NCBI GenBank assembly: GCA_019241525.1
Contig: JAFAWY010000034.1
Span: 62,001-126,000 of the forward strand
Length of the DNA stretch: 64,000 nucleotides
Direction: 5' to 3'
From: Pseudonocardiales bacterium
Lineage (GTDB): Bacteria; Actinomycetota; Actinomycetes; Mycobacteriales; Pseudonocardiaceae
The translations under genes and the position numbers were made by a program. Position 1 is the stretch's first letter. Every line of letters begins with the position of its first letter. This document shows positions 1 through 9,135 of the stretch, piece after piece. The notes under the pieces were generated by a model. The model did not search any database and had not been told where the DNA came from. It worked only from the letters and a program-made list of their open reading frames with translations.

Positions 1-162
1 GCCCCTTCATGAACAGATATGATTAACGACAAATACTGTCCCGATTATCGCGATCCTGGCCCGCTTGGCGATGGGCGCGCGTTCAGCTGTGTTGCCAAGC
101 CCGGCACAACCTCGCACCGAGGATGCAGCCCGAGGTCACCAGTACCGGTTTGGTTGCTGATC

Positions 163-369
163 TCACTCGCCGGCTAGGCGGCCTGCGAGCTCGGAGACAG
201 CTGCCTCCACCGCCCGCGCATGCTCCCCGACCGCGGCGATCCACTCAGCAAGCAGATCATCGTTCCTGATGAAGTGACCCACACAACGACCCGTCGCCTC
301 ATTCAGGGCAGCGGTCGTAGCGCGAAGATCATGCAGGGGGTCGCCGGTCACGCTTGGCTCATCGCTCAC
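163..369 (-). CDS. small helical hypothetical protein
   Basis: This 68-residue ORF has an ATG start and a weak GGTGAG element just upstream. The sequence is acidic and Ala/Glu-rich, which predicts mostly helix, and I see no signal peptide or membrane segment. I do not recognise the family. It stands alone at the left edge, on the same strand as the ABC transporter further in, with about 245 bases between them in which I see nothing. It could be a chance ORF, although its amino-acid composition looks like a real small actinobacterial protein. Confidence 0.45.
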   Translation of the reverse strand: MSDEPSVTGDPLHDLRATTAALNEATGRCVGHFIRNDDLLAEWIAAVGEHARAVEAAVSELAGRLAGE

Positions 370-613
370 CGTTGCACCCTAACGACCACGGCGCGAGTCA
401 AGGATCGTCACCCGCCGCTGATCGACGCGGCCCACCGCCCCGGCGGGCCTGCCGCCGAAGCGCCCAGAGCACCAGCCGTGCCACTGTTGAGGGCGTCATG
501 TTGTGACACCGGCTGGCCAGGAGTCGATCCCGCGCCCTTCCTGCCCGTTCAACCGGTGCGGGTGAGCCGATCACTTGATGCGACTGTGCCGAGGTCGGTG
601 CACGGATGGCGGC

Positions 614-2428
614 TCAGGTGCGGGCCAGCGAGTTGCCCTCCAGGAAGCCGCCGGACTGGTGGGCCCAGAACGAGGCGTAGACGCCGCCGGGGTTGTCCAG
701 CAGCTCGCTGTGCGTACCCATCTCCACGATGCGGCCCTCGTCGAGGACGATGATGCGGTCCATCCGCTGGATGGTGCTCAACCGGTGCGCGATGACGATC
801 GTCGTGCGGCCCTGCATGAGCGTCCAGAGCGCGTCTTGGATGAGCACCTCACTGCCGCTGTCCAGGGCCGAGGTCGCCTCGTCGAGCAGCAGGATCGGCG
901 CGTCTTTCAGCATTGCCCTGGCGATGGCGATGCGCTGGCGCTGGCCACCGGACAGCTTGATGCCCCGCTCGCCGACCAACGTGTCGAACCCGTGGGGAAG
1001 CGTGCTGACGAACTCGGTCACGTTGGCCCGGGTGGCGGCCAGCTCGATGTCAGCCTGGTCGGCGTCGAGCCGGCCGTAGGCGATGTTGTCGCTGATCGAC
1101 CGGTGGAACAGCAGCGGCTCCTGGGGCACGTAGGCGATGGCGGCGCGCAGGTCGGCCTGGGTGATCCGGGAGATGTCCTGCCCGTCGAGCAGGATCCGCC
1201 CGCCGTCGAGATCGGAGAACCGCAGCAGCAGCCGGGTGAAGCTGGTCTTGCCCGCGCCAGAGTGGCCGACGAGGCCGACCCGCTCGCCTGGCTGGATGCG
1301 CAGGTTCAGCCCGTCGAACAGAGTGTGGGGCGAACCCGCATGTCGGAACGTGACGTCTTCGAACCTGACCTCGCCGGCCCCGATACGTGAGCGTTGCGGC
1401 TCGGCGTGGTCGCGCACGTCGGACTCACGCTCCAGGATCTCGATCATGTCAGCGGCGTCACCACAGGCCCGGTTGTAGTTGCGCATGCCGGAGCTGCTGA
1501 ACTCGAACAGCTGGCGCACCGCCGAGATCGTGTAGTTCACGATCAGAAACATCGTGCCGACCTCGGCAGTGCCGGACACCACACCGTCAGTGGCCACTGC
1601 GAACGCCCCGATCGAGATCACGCTGGTCAGCCCGCCGAACCAAGCCATCTGCCGCATATGCGCGCGAGACAGCCGCAGCAACGAGTCCCGGGTGCGCTCG
1701 GTGCCCTCGGCGAAGCGCTGCTGCTCGTAGCGTTCGCGGGCGAAGCTCTTGACCGCCATCACGTTGGCAATGGCGTCGGCCAGGTTGCCGGTCTGGGTGC
1801 TCTCGGTGGCGGCGTGCTCAGCGCCGATGCGCCGCACCGGGTGCGAGACCAACGCCGCGATGACGATGTAGATCACTGAGAACAGCGCGAGCAGGACCGC
1901 GAACAGCGGGGCCTTGGCGGCCATGATCGCCACGATCGAACCCAGCACGCACACCAGCGGCAGCGACTGGAGCACGGTGGTGTCAGCGATCCGGACGTAG
2001 CTGCCCATCAGCTTGGTCGTCTGGGACACCAGGGCGCCACCGAAAGTGTTGGCGTGGAAATCGGCCGACTGCCCGATCAAGTGGCCAAAGCAGCGCTGCG
2101 CGAGGTCGCGCTGCACCCGGCCTTCCAGCCGCCACAGGAAGTATTCGACGATGCGCCAGGTGACGATCCTGCCCACGAAGACCACCACGGCGTAGGCGAT
2201 CAGGTCGGTGGAGAAGCTGGTCCAGAGCTGATTCCGCAGGTAGTCACCGGTGCTGAGGCGGTTCAGCACGTCGGAGACGATCAACGGCGGAAGGATCGTG
2301 TCGACCAGCACCGTCAGTGGTGCGGCCAGCAGACAGCCCACGACCAGCCCGGGATATCGCCAGGCCGCGCGCCAGTGAAACCGCAGGGTCCGGGCGATCG
2401 GTATCGCCCGGCGTGGTGAGGACGGCAT
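614..2428 (-). CDS. ABC transporter, fused permease and ATPase
   Basis: This is a half-size exporter-type ABC protein of 604 residues. The first ~320 residues form the six-helix membrane domain and the rest is the nucleotide-binding domain. Visible motifs are Walker A GHSGAGKT, a Q-loop after YVPQEP, signature LSGGQ, Walker B ILLLDEATSALD and H-loop IAHR, so the ATPase should be active. I chose the second ATG because AAAGGGGG lies seven bases upstream; the ORF track starts seven codons earlier. It would act as a homodimer or with a partner in the inner membrane. The substrate cannot be told from sequence, and lipid, drug or peptide are all possible for this type. Confidence 0.9.
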   Translation of the reverse strand: MPSSPRRAIPIARTLRFHWRAAWRYPGLVVGCLLAAPLTVLVDTILPPLIVSDVLNRLSTGDYLRNQLWTSFSTDLIAYAVVVFVGRIVTWRIVEYFLWRLEGRVQRDLAQRCFGHLIGQSADFHANTFGGALVSQTTKLMGSYVRIADTTVLQSLPLVCVLGSIVAIMAAKAPLFAVLLALFSVIYIVIAALVSHPVRRIGAEHAATESTQTGNLADAIANVMAVKSFARERYEQQRFAEGTERTRDSLLRLSRAHMRQMAWFGGLTSVISIGAFAVATDGVVSGTAEVGTMFLIVNYTISAVRQLFEFSSSGMRNYNRACGDAADMIEILERESDVRDHAEPQRSRIGAGEVRFEDVTFRHAGSPHTLFDGLNLRIQPGERVGLVGHSGAGKTSFTRLLLRFSDLDGGRILLDGQDISRITQADLRAAIAYVPQEPLLFHRSISDNIAYGRLDADQADIELAATRANVTEFVSTLPHGFDTLVGERGIKLSGGQRQRIAIARAMLKDAPILLLDEATSALDSGSEVLIQDALWTLMQGRTTIVIAHRLSTIQRMDRIIVLDEGRIVEMGTHSELLDNPGGVYASFWAHQSGGFLEGNSLART

Positions 2429-2602
2429 GAACAAGCCCCCTTTGGGCATGGTGAGACCAAGGGTTGTCGCGGTGGGTGTTCACTCAGGCTAGGGCCGGGG
2501 CACGCGACGCTCCACCGAGTTTCACCGGCCGCATCACCCCGGGTGTCACAAGACCCGAGCGCGTTGAGCATTTCCAGCTCTTCGCGACAGACCACCTGTC
2601 GG

Positions 2603-2776
2603 CTACCGCCCCGGGAACCGGGCCTGGCGTTTCTCGTAATAGGCCGCCACGCCGTCGGCCAAATCGTCGGTAGCGGCTACCTCACTCTGCAGGCGTGCCT
2701 CGACGTGAGGTGCCAGGATGCCATGGGCGGGGGTGTTAGCCGAGCATCCTTCGATCTTCAGCAGTGTGACAGCCAC
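2603..2776 (-). pseudogene. enoyl-CoA hydratase remnant (C-terminus)
   Basis: A short minus-strand frame ends in ADGVAAYYEKRQARFPGR, the typical C-terminal tail of mycobacterial enoyl-CoA hydratases/isomerases (crotonase family). Only about 60 codons remain out of the usual ~260. The crotonase oxyanion-hole and active-site region is absent. The open frame runs back to a possible GTG start beside the stop of the PhyH gene, with a few residues that could be an N-terminal beta strand. I read it as a deletion remnant that cannot have hydratase activity. Confidence 0.6.
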
Positions 2777-2780
2777 ACCA

Positions 2781-3674
2781 TCAGTGCCGTGCTAGTGGGA
2801 GGTCGACGGCTTCGCAGACAGTGATCACTGGCACGGTCGGCAGGCCAGAGTGGGCACGATATGGTGGGAAGAACCCGTCGTGCAGCGCATCGTCGCCGGG
2901 AAGTTGATAGCGGCGGTAAATGTAGCCACCCGGGGCGTCGGAGAAGTACGTCGCCGCCGGCAGGACATGAGCAGCCAGAGAATGTCGCCAGGTTCCGGCA
3001 CGGCGACCTGCCCCAGCCCCGTGCCACACGTTCCCATCGTGAAAGACGACCGACCCTGCTGGCAGCTCCAAAGCGACGACGCGTGGGTCCGCAATGCCCA
3101 CAACCTCAGCCGAAGCCCGCATGCGTGCCCGATGATCGTCACCCGGCGCGTGAAAGTCCCGGGGTAGTGGAACGGTCGGCCAACTGTGCGATCCGGGGAC
3201 ATACTCGATTGTTGCGGCATCGGCGTAGGTGTCGTCGAAGGTCATCCAGCAGGTGGCAAGTGTCGCCGGGACCAGATAGTCGATGAAAGAGTTGTCCTGG
3301 TGCAACGCGGAAGCCCGCGCCAGTGGCGGTTTGATCCAAATGGTGTCCTGGCCGAGCCGGCTGCCGTCCCAGCCCAGCAGGTGGTCCACCCAGTGTCCAA
3401 TCCAGTCGGCTTGGACCACCGAAGCGATGGCCGGGTCGCTCTTCCAGGCATTGGCCATGTGTCGGGTCGCATCGGGAAGGCTGATTCCCGCCCGCCAGTA
3501 CCACTCGTCGGGGTAAATACCAGTCGGGAAAGCGCCGGTGAACAGCCTGCCGAGGCGTTCGCGAAGCCACTCGCACTGCTCGGTGGTGAAGACCGGTTCC
3601 ATCACCACAAACCCATCGCGGTGAAAGTGCTCACGGGCCGTGTCCGGGGCGCTCCAATTGATGACCGGATGCAT
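2781..3674 (-). CDS. phytanoyl-CoA dioxygenase (PhyH) family protein
   Basis: This looks like a non-haem Fe(II)/2-oxoglutarate oxygenase of about 297 residues. The iron triad is visible: HxD in ALHQDNSF and a distal His in VWHGAGAG, followed by an Arg in TWRHSL that would hold 2-oxoglutarate. The opening AREHFHRDGFVVMEPVF is the standard start of the PhyH fold. I prefer the internal ATG (MHPVINW) because homology begins there and the 41 residues upstream look non-conserved. The substrate is unknown; related proteins hydroxylate lipids or small secondary metabolites. It stops a few bases before the enoyl-CoA hydratase remnant, so the two may once have been co-transcribed in lipid metabolism. 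Confidence 0.85.
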   Translation of the reverse strand: MHPVINWSAPDTAREHFHRDGFVVMEPVFTTEQCEWLRERLGRLFTGAFPTGIYPDEWYWRAGISLPDATRHMANAWKSDPAIASVVQADWIGHWVDHLLGWDGSRLGQDTIWIKPPLARASALHQDNSFIDYLVPATLATCWMTFDDTYADAATIEYVPGSHSWPTVPLPRDFHAPGDDHRARMRASAEVVGIADPRVVALELPAGSVVFHDGNVWHGAGAGRRAGTWRHSLAAHVLPAATYFSDAPGGYIYRRYQLPGDDALHDGFFPPYRAHSGLPTVPVITVCEAVDLPLARH

Positions 3675-4144
3675 GCCCAGAGAGTAGATCCTGCTCCGGT
3701 TGACAGTCGAGATGATCCGGAATTTCCCCAAAATACGATCGTGCTGGTAGCGGCCAGCACAGATGTCCGCTTTATGTTCCTTCGACGCCTGGCTCACAAC
3801 GCGGCCTAGTCAGCGGGCTTGGTCCATCGTCAGCCCGGAGTATCACAATGGCTGATTGCGTCTCTTCCCTATATGGGTGGTTGACCAGGCCGGCCATGAT
3901 TGGTGGCCGGGCGTCCTTGACGCCTAATCAGCTCAACGATGGTTCGAATCCCGGAGGTGGCTAACTAATGTCATCCGCACATCTGTACACAAAAGGGATG
4001 CACTTCAAACTGACGCAAACTTCGTTCTTAATGTGCTAACGGGCTCATGATCGATCGACCTGCCGTTACAGTACTAAGCGGGATGGCTGGGTGCCGAGGC
4101 CTGGTTCGCTACCGGTATCAGCGCTTTGACCCCGGCACATTACC
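3675..4144. other. intergenic stretch with tRNA 3'-end-like sequence
   Basis: No gene is visible here. GGTTCGAATCC at about 3942-3952, followed by CGGAGGTGGC, resembles the T-loop and 3' acceptor strand of a tRNA. No matching 5' acceptor strand or anticodon arm can be found upstream and the T-stem pairs poorly, so this is not an intact tRNA. It might be an attachment-site scar, but the evidence is thin. Confidence 0.3.
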
Positions 4145-5992
4145 TCAGCGGGTGGGGAAGATGACGCCGGCTGCGCTGCCACCGCGCCGGGTCGGTTCTC
4201 CGGCGGCGAGCACGGTGCCATCGGGGAAAAATTCCAGGCCGGATGCGATGCCGATTTCTGGGCTGACCTTGATCGTGGGGTCCAGGGGGGAGGTGTCGTT
4301 GATGGTGAACTTGTGCCCGAGTGCTTGCAGGTCATGCGTCGTGGACTCGGCAAGGAACGCCGGCTCGGCCTGGGTGGTGGGGGTGTTGCGTTGCGAGGCA
4401 CGGGGCGCGGCGATGGCGTCGGGCAGGGTCATGCCGAAATCGACCCGGTTGACCAAGATCTGCAATACGGTGGTGATGATCGTGGTCCCACCGGGCGAGC
4501 CGACCGCGAGGAACGGCTGGCCGTTTTTGAGCACGATGGTCGGTGACATGCTTGAGCGTGGCCGCTTGCCGGCCGCGGGCAGGTTGGGATCGGGCGCGCT
4601 GTCTTGGGTGGGCGTGAAGTTGAAGTCGGTGAGCTCGTTGTTGAGCAAAAACCCCCGGCCGGGTACCACGATGCCGCTGCCGCCCCACTCCTCGAGAGTG
4701 TTGGTGTAGGACACGACGTTGCCGGCACCGTCGGTGACCACGAAATGGTTGGTGTGGTGTTCGTGGTCGGGCACTGTGACTGCTGCGCCGGAGGGCGTGC
4801 AGGGGCGTGATCCGGTGACCAGCTCGCCCGGTGCTACCGGGCTGGTGCCGGCTTTGACCGGGTCGATGAGGCAGGCGCGTTGGCGGGCGAAGGACGGCGA
4901 GAGCAGTTGCTGTTGGGGTACGTCGAGATAGTGGGAATCGCCGAGGTAGCGGTTACGGTCGGCGAAGGCAAGGCGGGTGGCCTCCAGATAGTGGTGCAGT
5001 GCCTGCCCCCGGCTCATCGCCGGCAACTCGAAGTTGCCCAGGATGTTGAGCGCCTCGCCGTCGGTGATGCCGCCGCTGGACGACAGTGCCATGCCGTACA
5101 CGTCCAGGCCGCGGTAATTCACGTGCGTGGGGTCGACGTCAAGCGCCTGGTAGGCACGCAGATCAGACAAGGCCATCGGGCCGGGTCGCGCTACCAGTGT
5201 GGCCCGGGGAGTCAGCGGCGGGTGCTGCACGGCGTTGACCACGTCAACGCCGATCGAGCCGCCGTAGAGCGCGCCGATGCCGCGCTCGCCGATCTCGCGG
5301 TAGGTCTTGGCGAGATCGGGATTGCGCAGCGTCGAGCCCACCGCGGGCAGCACGCCGCCAGGCAAAAACAGCTTCGCCGTGGAGTCGAACTGGGCGAAGC
5401 GCTTGGCGTTTTGCCGGGTTTGCTCCCGAAATGTCGCGTCGACAACGAAGCCGCGTTCGGCGACCTGCTCGGCGGGCCGCAGGTCCTCGGCCAGCCCGTA
5501 GCGGCCCCACCGCTGCAACGCGCGCTGCCAGGTGGCCAGCGTGCCAGGCACGCCGACGGACAGCCCGCTGGTGACCGCGGCCGGATACGACAGTGGTTGT
5601 CCGGTCGCCGGGTCGAGAAACATCCCCGCCCCGTCCGCGCCCGGAGCGGTCTCGCGCCCGTCGATCGTTGATACCTGGTGGGTGAGTGCGTCGTAGTAGA
5701 CCAGGTAGCCGCCGCCGCCAATGCCCGCGACGTAGGGGTCGGTCACCCCCAGCGTCGAGGCCACCGCGACCGCGGCGTCGGCGGCAGTTCCGCCGCTGCG
5801 CAACACGTCTAAACCAGCCTGCGTCGACTCCGCGGTGTCTGACACCACTGCGCCGCCATGGCCCCGCGCCACCGATGTCTTGGTTACGGGGTGCTTTTGC
5901 GGCGGGGTCTGCGCACAGGCTGCGGCTCCGGTCACCAAACCCGCTGCCAGTAGCACCGCGGCAAGCGCGTTGACGAATCTGCGTGAACGCAC
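4145..5992 (-). CDS. ggt: gamma-glutamyltransferase, lipoprotein
   Basis: This gene of about 615 residues encodes an N-terminal-nucleophile hydrolase that cleaves gamma-glutamyl bonds such as those in glutathione, outside the membrane. The start is a GTG with GGAGG six bases before it; the upstream ATG in the ORF track lacks such a site. A lipoprotein signal (LVTGAAAC) follows. Family motifs include TAADAAVAVA, a GIGGGGY stretch, the self-cleavage and catalytic Thr in HTNHFVV, and MSPTIVLKNG with GSPGG near the C-terminus. The precursor should cleave itself before that Thr into two chains. It is divergent from the metal-uptake operon, with the shared promoter region between them. Confidence 0.92.
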   Translation of the reverse strand: MRSRRFVNALAAVLLAAGLVTGAAACAQTPPQKHPVTKTSVARGHGGAVVSDTAESTQAGLDVLRSGGTAADAAVAVASTLGVTDPYVAGIGGGGYLVYYDALTHQVSTIDGRETAPGADGAGMFLDPATGQPLSYPAAVTSGLSVGVPGTLATWQRALQRWGRYGLAEDLRPAEQVAERGFVVDATFREQTRQNAKRFAQFDSTAKLFLPGGVLPAVGSTLRNPDLAKTYREIGERGIGALYGGSIGVDVVNAVQHPPLTPRATLVARPGPMALSDLRAYQALDVDPTHVNYRGLDVYGMALSSSGGITDGEALNILGNFELPAMSRGQALHHYLEATRLAFADRNRYLGDSHYLDVPQQQLLSPSFARQRACLIDPVKAGTSPVAPGELVTGSRPCTPSGAAVTVPDHEHHTNHFVVTDGAGNVVSYTNTLEEWGGSGIVVPGRGFLLNNELTDFNFTPTQDSAPDPNLPAAGKRPRSSMSPTIVLKNGQPFLAVGSPGGTTIITTVLQILVNRVDFGMTLPDAIAAPRASQRNTPTTQAEPAFLAESTTHDLQALGHKFTINDTSPLDPTIKVSPEIGIASGLEFFPDGTVLAAGEPTRRGGSAAGVIFPTR

Positions 5993-6136
5993 TCCCGACC
6001 TCCGGCGATCGACATTCCGGTGTGGGCTCCACTGGCAGAGTGGATCCCGCACCTCCAGCATCCGACCACACCGCGCCGAAGCGCCAGCAGCTCTTTGGCG
6101 CGCGTTTGGCCACCGGGGTAGCGGGTGTGCAGAACT

Positions 6137-6153
6137 TTGCAATGATGTTCATT
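6137..6153. promoter_or_regulatory. candidate Zur-box-like operator
   Basis: TTGCAATGATGTTCATT lies between the divergent gamma-glutamyltransferase and the metal ABC operon. From memory, mycobacterial Zur boxes centre on AAATGATTTTCATT; this site agrees over AATGAT and TTCATT with one mismatch in the core, but its left arm is weaker. The position just upstream of a zinc/manganese uptake operon makes it a sensible regulator site. It has not been scored against a matrix. Confidence 0.4.
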
Positions 6154-6269
6154 TCCAGGTAGCGTGACGGATGCCATGCCTGATCGGGTGCTATGTCTCC
6201 TTCGTGGTTGGAAAGATCCCGATGTGTATACGGAGCTCACGCCGGATTGAGGCATCTCAAGTCCAGCAT

Positions 6270-7264
6270 GTGCCCGATTCGGCACCGCTCACTGACGCAA
6301 CGTCATCCACTCGCGCCACAGGGGGTGGCTGGAGGCGCCTGGTTGGTATCTCTGTTGCCGGACTATCGGTGGTTCTGGGCCTGACCGGCTGTGCCACCAC
6401 GCCTTCCCCCGAGACGTCCGGCCGCCCCCCGGCTCCGGCAATGGCAAGGTGATCACGGCAGCGGCCAGCATCAACGCCTGGGGTTCTCTCCTCAGCCAGC
6501 TCGGTGGCACGCATGTCCACGCCAGCTCGATCATCTCCAACCCGGCTACCGACCCTCACGACTACGAGCCCACCCCCGCCGATGGCAGGACCATCGCCGA
6601 TTCGGCACTGTTCGTAGAAAACGGAACTGGCTATGACCCGTGGGCGGCCAAGGCGCTCGCGGCGAACCCGAACTCACAGCGCGTCGTCATTGATGTCGGT
6701 CACGTGGTTGGTGTGCCCGAGGGGGGCAATCCGCACCGGTGGTATTCCCCCAGTGATGTCGAAAAGGTCGCCGATGCGATCACCGCTGGCCTGAAAAAGG
6801 CTGACCCTGGTGATGCCGCCTACTTCGACACCCAGCGGCAAAGCTTCGACAATCCTGGCCTGGTGAAATACCACCAGTTGATCGACGGCATCAAGGCGAA
6901 GTATGCGGGCACCCCGGTGGGCACCAGTGAGAGCATCTTCGCGCCGATGGCCGATGCGCTCGGCCTGAAGCTCATGACACCGCCGAGCTTCCTCAAGGCG
7001 ATCAGCGAGGGCACCGACCCTACCGCAGCGGACAAGGCGACCGTCGACTCGCAGATCACCGGCGAGCAGATCAAGGTCTACGTATTTAACAGCCAGAACT
7101 CCACGCCAGATGTGTCCCGCCAGGTTGAGGAGGCCAAAAAGGCCGGAATCCCGGTGATCGCCGTGACCGAGACGTTGTCCCCGGCCGAGGCCAGTTTCCA
7201 GGACTGGCAGACCACGCAACTGCAAGCCGTGCAGACGGCGCTGGCTCAGGCGCGGGGCACATGA
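6270..7264 (+). pseudogene. zinc/manganese ABC binding lipoprotein, frameshifted
   Basis: The first part encodes a lipoprotein signal (GLSVVLGLTGC) and stops at about codon 61. The rest, a cluster A-I metal-binding protein, is open in the next frame. The frames meet at a run of six C at 6425-6430, and one extra C would restore a 331-residue protein. Ligand-type motifs remain: DPHDYEPTP (His), NPHRWYS (His), TSESIFAP (Glu) and a late acidic region. There is no His-rich loop, so Zn and Mn cannot be told apart. The proposed GTG start at 6270 is not certain. Its last codon overlaps the ATPase gene. It could be a true pseudogene, slippage-controlled, or a sequencing error in a homopolymer. Confidence 0.75.
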
Positions 7265-8157
7265 ACCGCCACGCCGGCGAGATTGCCCTCGACGCCACGG
7301 CCAGCCGGAACCTTGACGGCGTGGTCGCAGGCCGGGAGGTGGTCTGGCTGTCGGGGGCCGCAGCGCAGATGGGCGGGCAAACCATCTGGTCCGACGTGAG
7401 CTTGACCGTGCGAGCCGGAGAGTTCATCGCGATCTTGGGCCCTAATGGAGTAGGCAAGTCCACGCTGCTCAAAGCAATCCTCGGACTGGTGCCCCTCGCC
7501 GCAGGGCAGGCTCGCGTCCTCGGCGCCCGACCGAAAACCGGCAACGCTGCGACCGGTTACCTGCCGCAGCGGCGCGCGTTCGACCCAGGTGTCCGGGTCC
7601 GCGGCGTCGACATCGTCCGCCTGGGCTGGGACGGCGACCGGTGGGGCGTCCCGCTGCCGGCCCTACCCTGGGCGCACCGCTCTCGCATAGCGCGCCAGCG
7701 GGTGCGGGAGGTCATCGACCTCGTCGGGGCGCAGTCCTACGCCAACCGTCCCATAGGACAGAGCTCCGGCGGTGAACAGCAGCGCCTGCTCATCGCGCAG
7801 GCCCTGGTCCGCCGCCCCGAGCTGTTGCTGCTCGATGAACCCCTCGACAGCCTCGACGTCACCAGCCAAGCCTCGATCAGTGCCCTCATCCAATCGGTAT
7901 GCCGCAGCGAAGGAGTTGCGGTGATGCTGGTGGCCCACGACGTCAACCCGATCCTGCCCTATCTCGATCAGGTCATCTATCTGTCGCGGCGCGGGGTGGT
8001 GATGGGCCCACCGGAGGAAGTCATCACCGCAGACACCCTGAGCATGCTCTACGGCACCCCGATCGACGTGCTGCGCGACCATGCCGGGCGGCTGGTCGTC
8101 GTCGGCCAGCAAGATCTTCCTCTCCACCGGCTCCCCCGGCTGCGACACTCGCCATGA
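7261..8157 (+). CDS. metal ABC transporter ATP-binding protein
   Basis: This 298-residue ATPase drives uptake with the two permeases downstream. It has Walker A GPNGVGKST, signature SSGGEQQR, Walker B LLLLDEPLDSLD and a switch His in LVAHDVN. Its start ATG overlaps the stop of the binding-protein gene, and its stop overlaps the next start, so the operon is translationally coupled. The family is that of ZnuC/MntB ATPases. The ~25-residue N-terminal extension before the first beta strand is slightly longer than usual. Confidence 0.9.
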   Translation: MNRHAGEIALDATASRNLDGVVAGREVVWLSGAAAQMGGQTIWSDVSLTVRAGEFIAILGPNGVGKSTLLKAILGLVPLAAGQARVLGARPKTGNAATGYLPQRRAFDPGVRVRGVDIVRLGWDGDRWGVPLPALPWAHRSRIARQRVREVIDLVGAQSYANRPIGQSSGGEQQRLLIAQALVRRPELLLLDEPLDSLDVTSQASISALIQSVCRSEGVAVMLVAHDVNPILPYLDQVIYLSRRGVVMGPPEEVITADTLSMLYGTPIDVLRDHAGRLVVVGQQDLPLHRLPRLRHSP

Positions 8158-9083
8158 CCACTGAGCTGAACTGGAACCTCGTCGACGACATCCGGCAACT
8201 ACTGAGTTTCCACTTCATGCTCAATGCACTGCGCGCCGGAACGATCGTCGCCGGCGTCGCCGGCGCGGTGGGCTACCTGATGGTGCTGCGCCGGCAAACC
8301 TTCGCCGGCCACACCCTGGCCCTCATCGGGTTCCCCGGTGCCGCTGGGGCCACCTGGCTCGGGCTCAATACCGCAGTCGGGTACTTCGGTTTCTGTGTGG
8401 CCGGCGCCCTGATCATCTCCGCCCTACCCCGCCGGGGGGCACCCAACGCGGGGCTGGGCGGGTTCAGCGAGGAATCCGCTGCCATCGGCACCGTCCAGGC
8501 CTTCGCGCTGGCCTGCGGGTTTCTCTTCGTCAGCCTCTACAGCGGTTTCCTCAACGGTCTGAACAGCCTGCTGTTCGGGACCATCATCGGCATCACCGAC
8601 CAGCAGATCCTCGTATTGCTGATCGCCGGTGCCGGCTGCCTGCTTGTGCTGATCCTCCTGGGCCGCCCGTTACTGTTCTCCACGATCGACCCCGAAGTCG
8701 CCCGCGCCAAGGGCGTCCCGACCCGGCTGGTCGGCACGGCGTTTCTGGTGCTGCTTGGCGTCGCGGCGGGCGGCACCAGCCAAATCACCGGCAGCCTGCT
8801 TGTCTTCGCCCTGCTGGTTGCTCCCGCCGCAGCCGCGACCCGGCTGACCGCGCAGCCAGCTGCTGGAGTTGCCCTGTCGATCATGCTGGCCCTGCTGATC
8901 ACCTGGATGGGAGAGGCATTCGCGTTCTTCTCCCCCTATCCGATCGGGTTCTGGGTGACCACCCTCGGCTTCGCCGCCTTCCTGCTTGCGACGGCTTACC
9001 GCGGCATCGCCGACCGCATCGCCCGGCATCCCCCCATCCCTTACCCGCCACGACGGGTCCTGTCCGGAAGCGCCGGCCGATGA
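8154..9083 (+). CDS. metal ABC transporter permease, first subunit
   Basis: This polytopic protein of about 309 residues belongs to the ABC-3 family of zinc/manganese/iron permeases. I start it at the ATG overlapping the ATPase stop, because the longer ORF reads through the ATPase gene in another frame. About eight to nine hydrophobic segments are visible. The family region VARAKGVPTRLVGTAFLVLL, involved in coupling to the ATPase, is present, followed by TGSLLVFALLVAPAAAA. With the next gene it should form a heterodimeric channel. Confidence 0.88.
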   Translation: MTTELNWNLVDDIRQLLSFHFMLNALRAGTIVAGVAGAVGYLMVLRRQTFAGHTLALIGFPGAAGATWLGLNTAVGYFGFCVAGALIISALPRRGAPNAGLGGFSEESAAIGTVQAFALACGFLFVSLYSGFLNGLNSLLFGTIIGITDQQILVLLIAGAGCLLVLILLGRPLLFSTIDPEVARAKGVPTRLVGTAFLVLLGVAAGGTSQITGSLLVFALLVAPAAAATRLTAQPAAGVALSIMLALLITWMGEAFAFFSPYPIGFWVTTLGFAAFLLATAYRGIADRIARHPPIPYPPRRVLSGSAGR

Positions 9084-9135
9084 CACCGCAGCCTGTGGTC
9101 ACAGCCGGCCCGGAACCGGTCACCCGGCGGTGACC

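Noticed and set aside
614-1879. Plus-strand ORFs over the ABC gene
   Set aside because: They are frame shadows of the minus-strand transporter, with no homology.
3900-3970. Possible tRNA gene
   Set aside because: A T-loop-like GGTTCGAATCC and acceptor-like 3' end are present, but the T-stem pairs poorly and no 5' acceptor, D-arm or anticodon arm can be folded.
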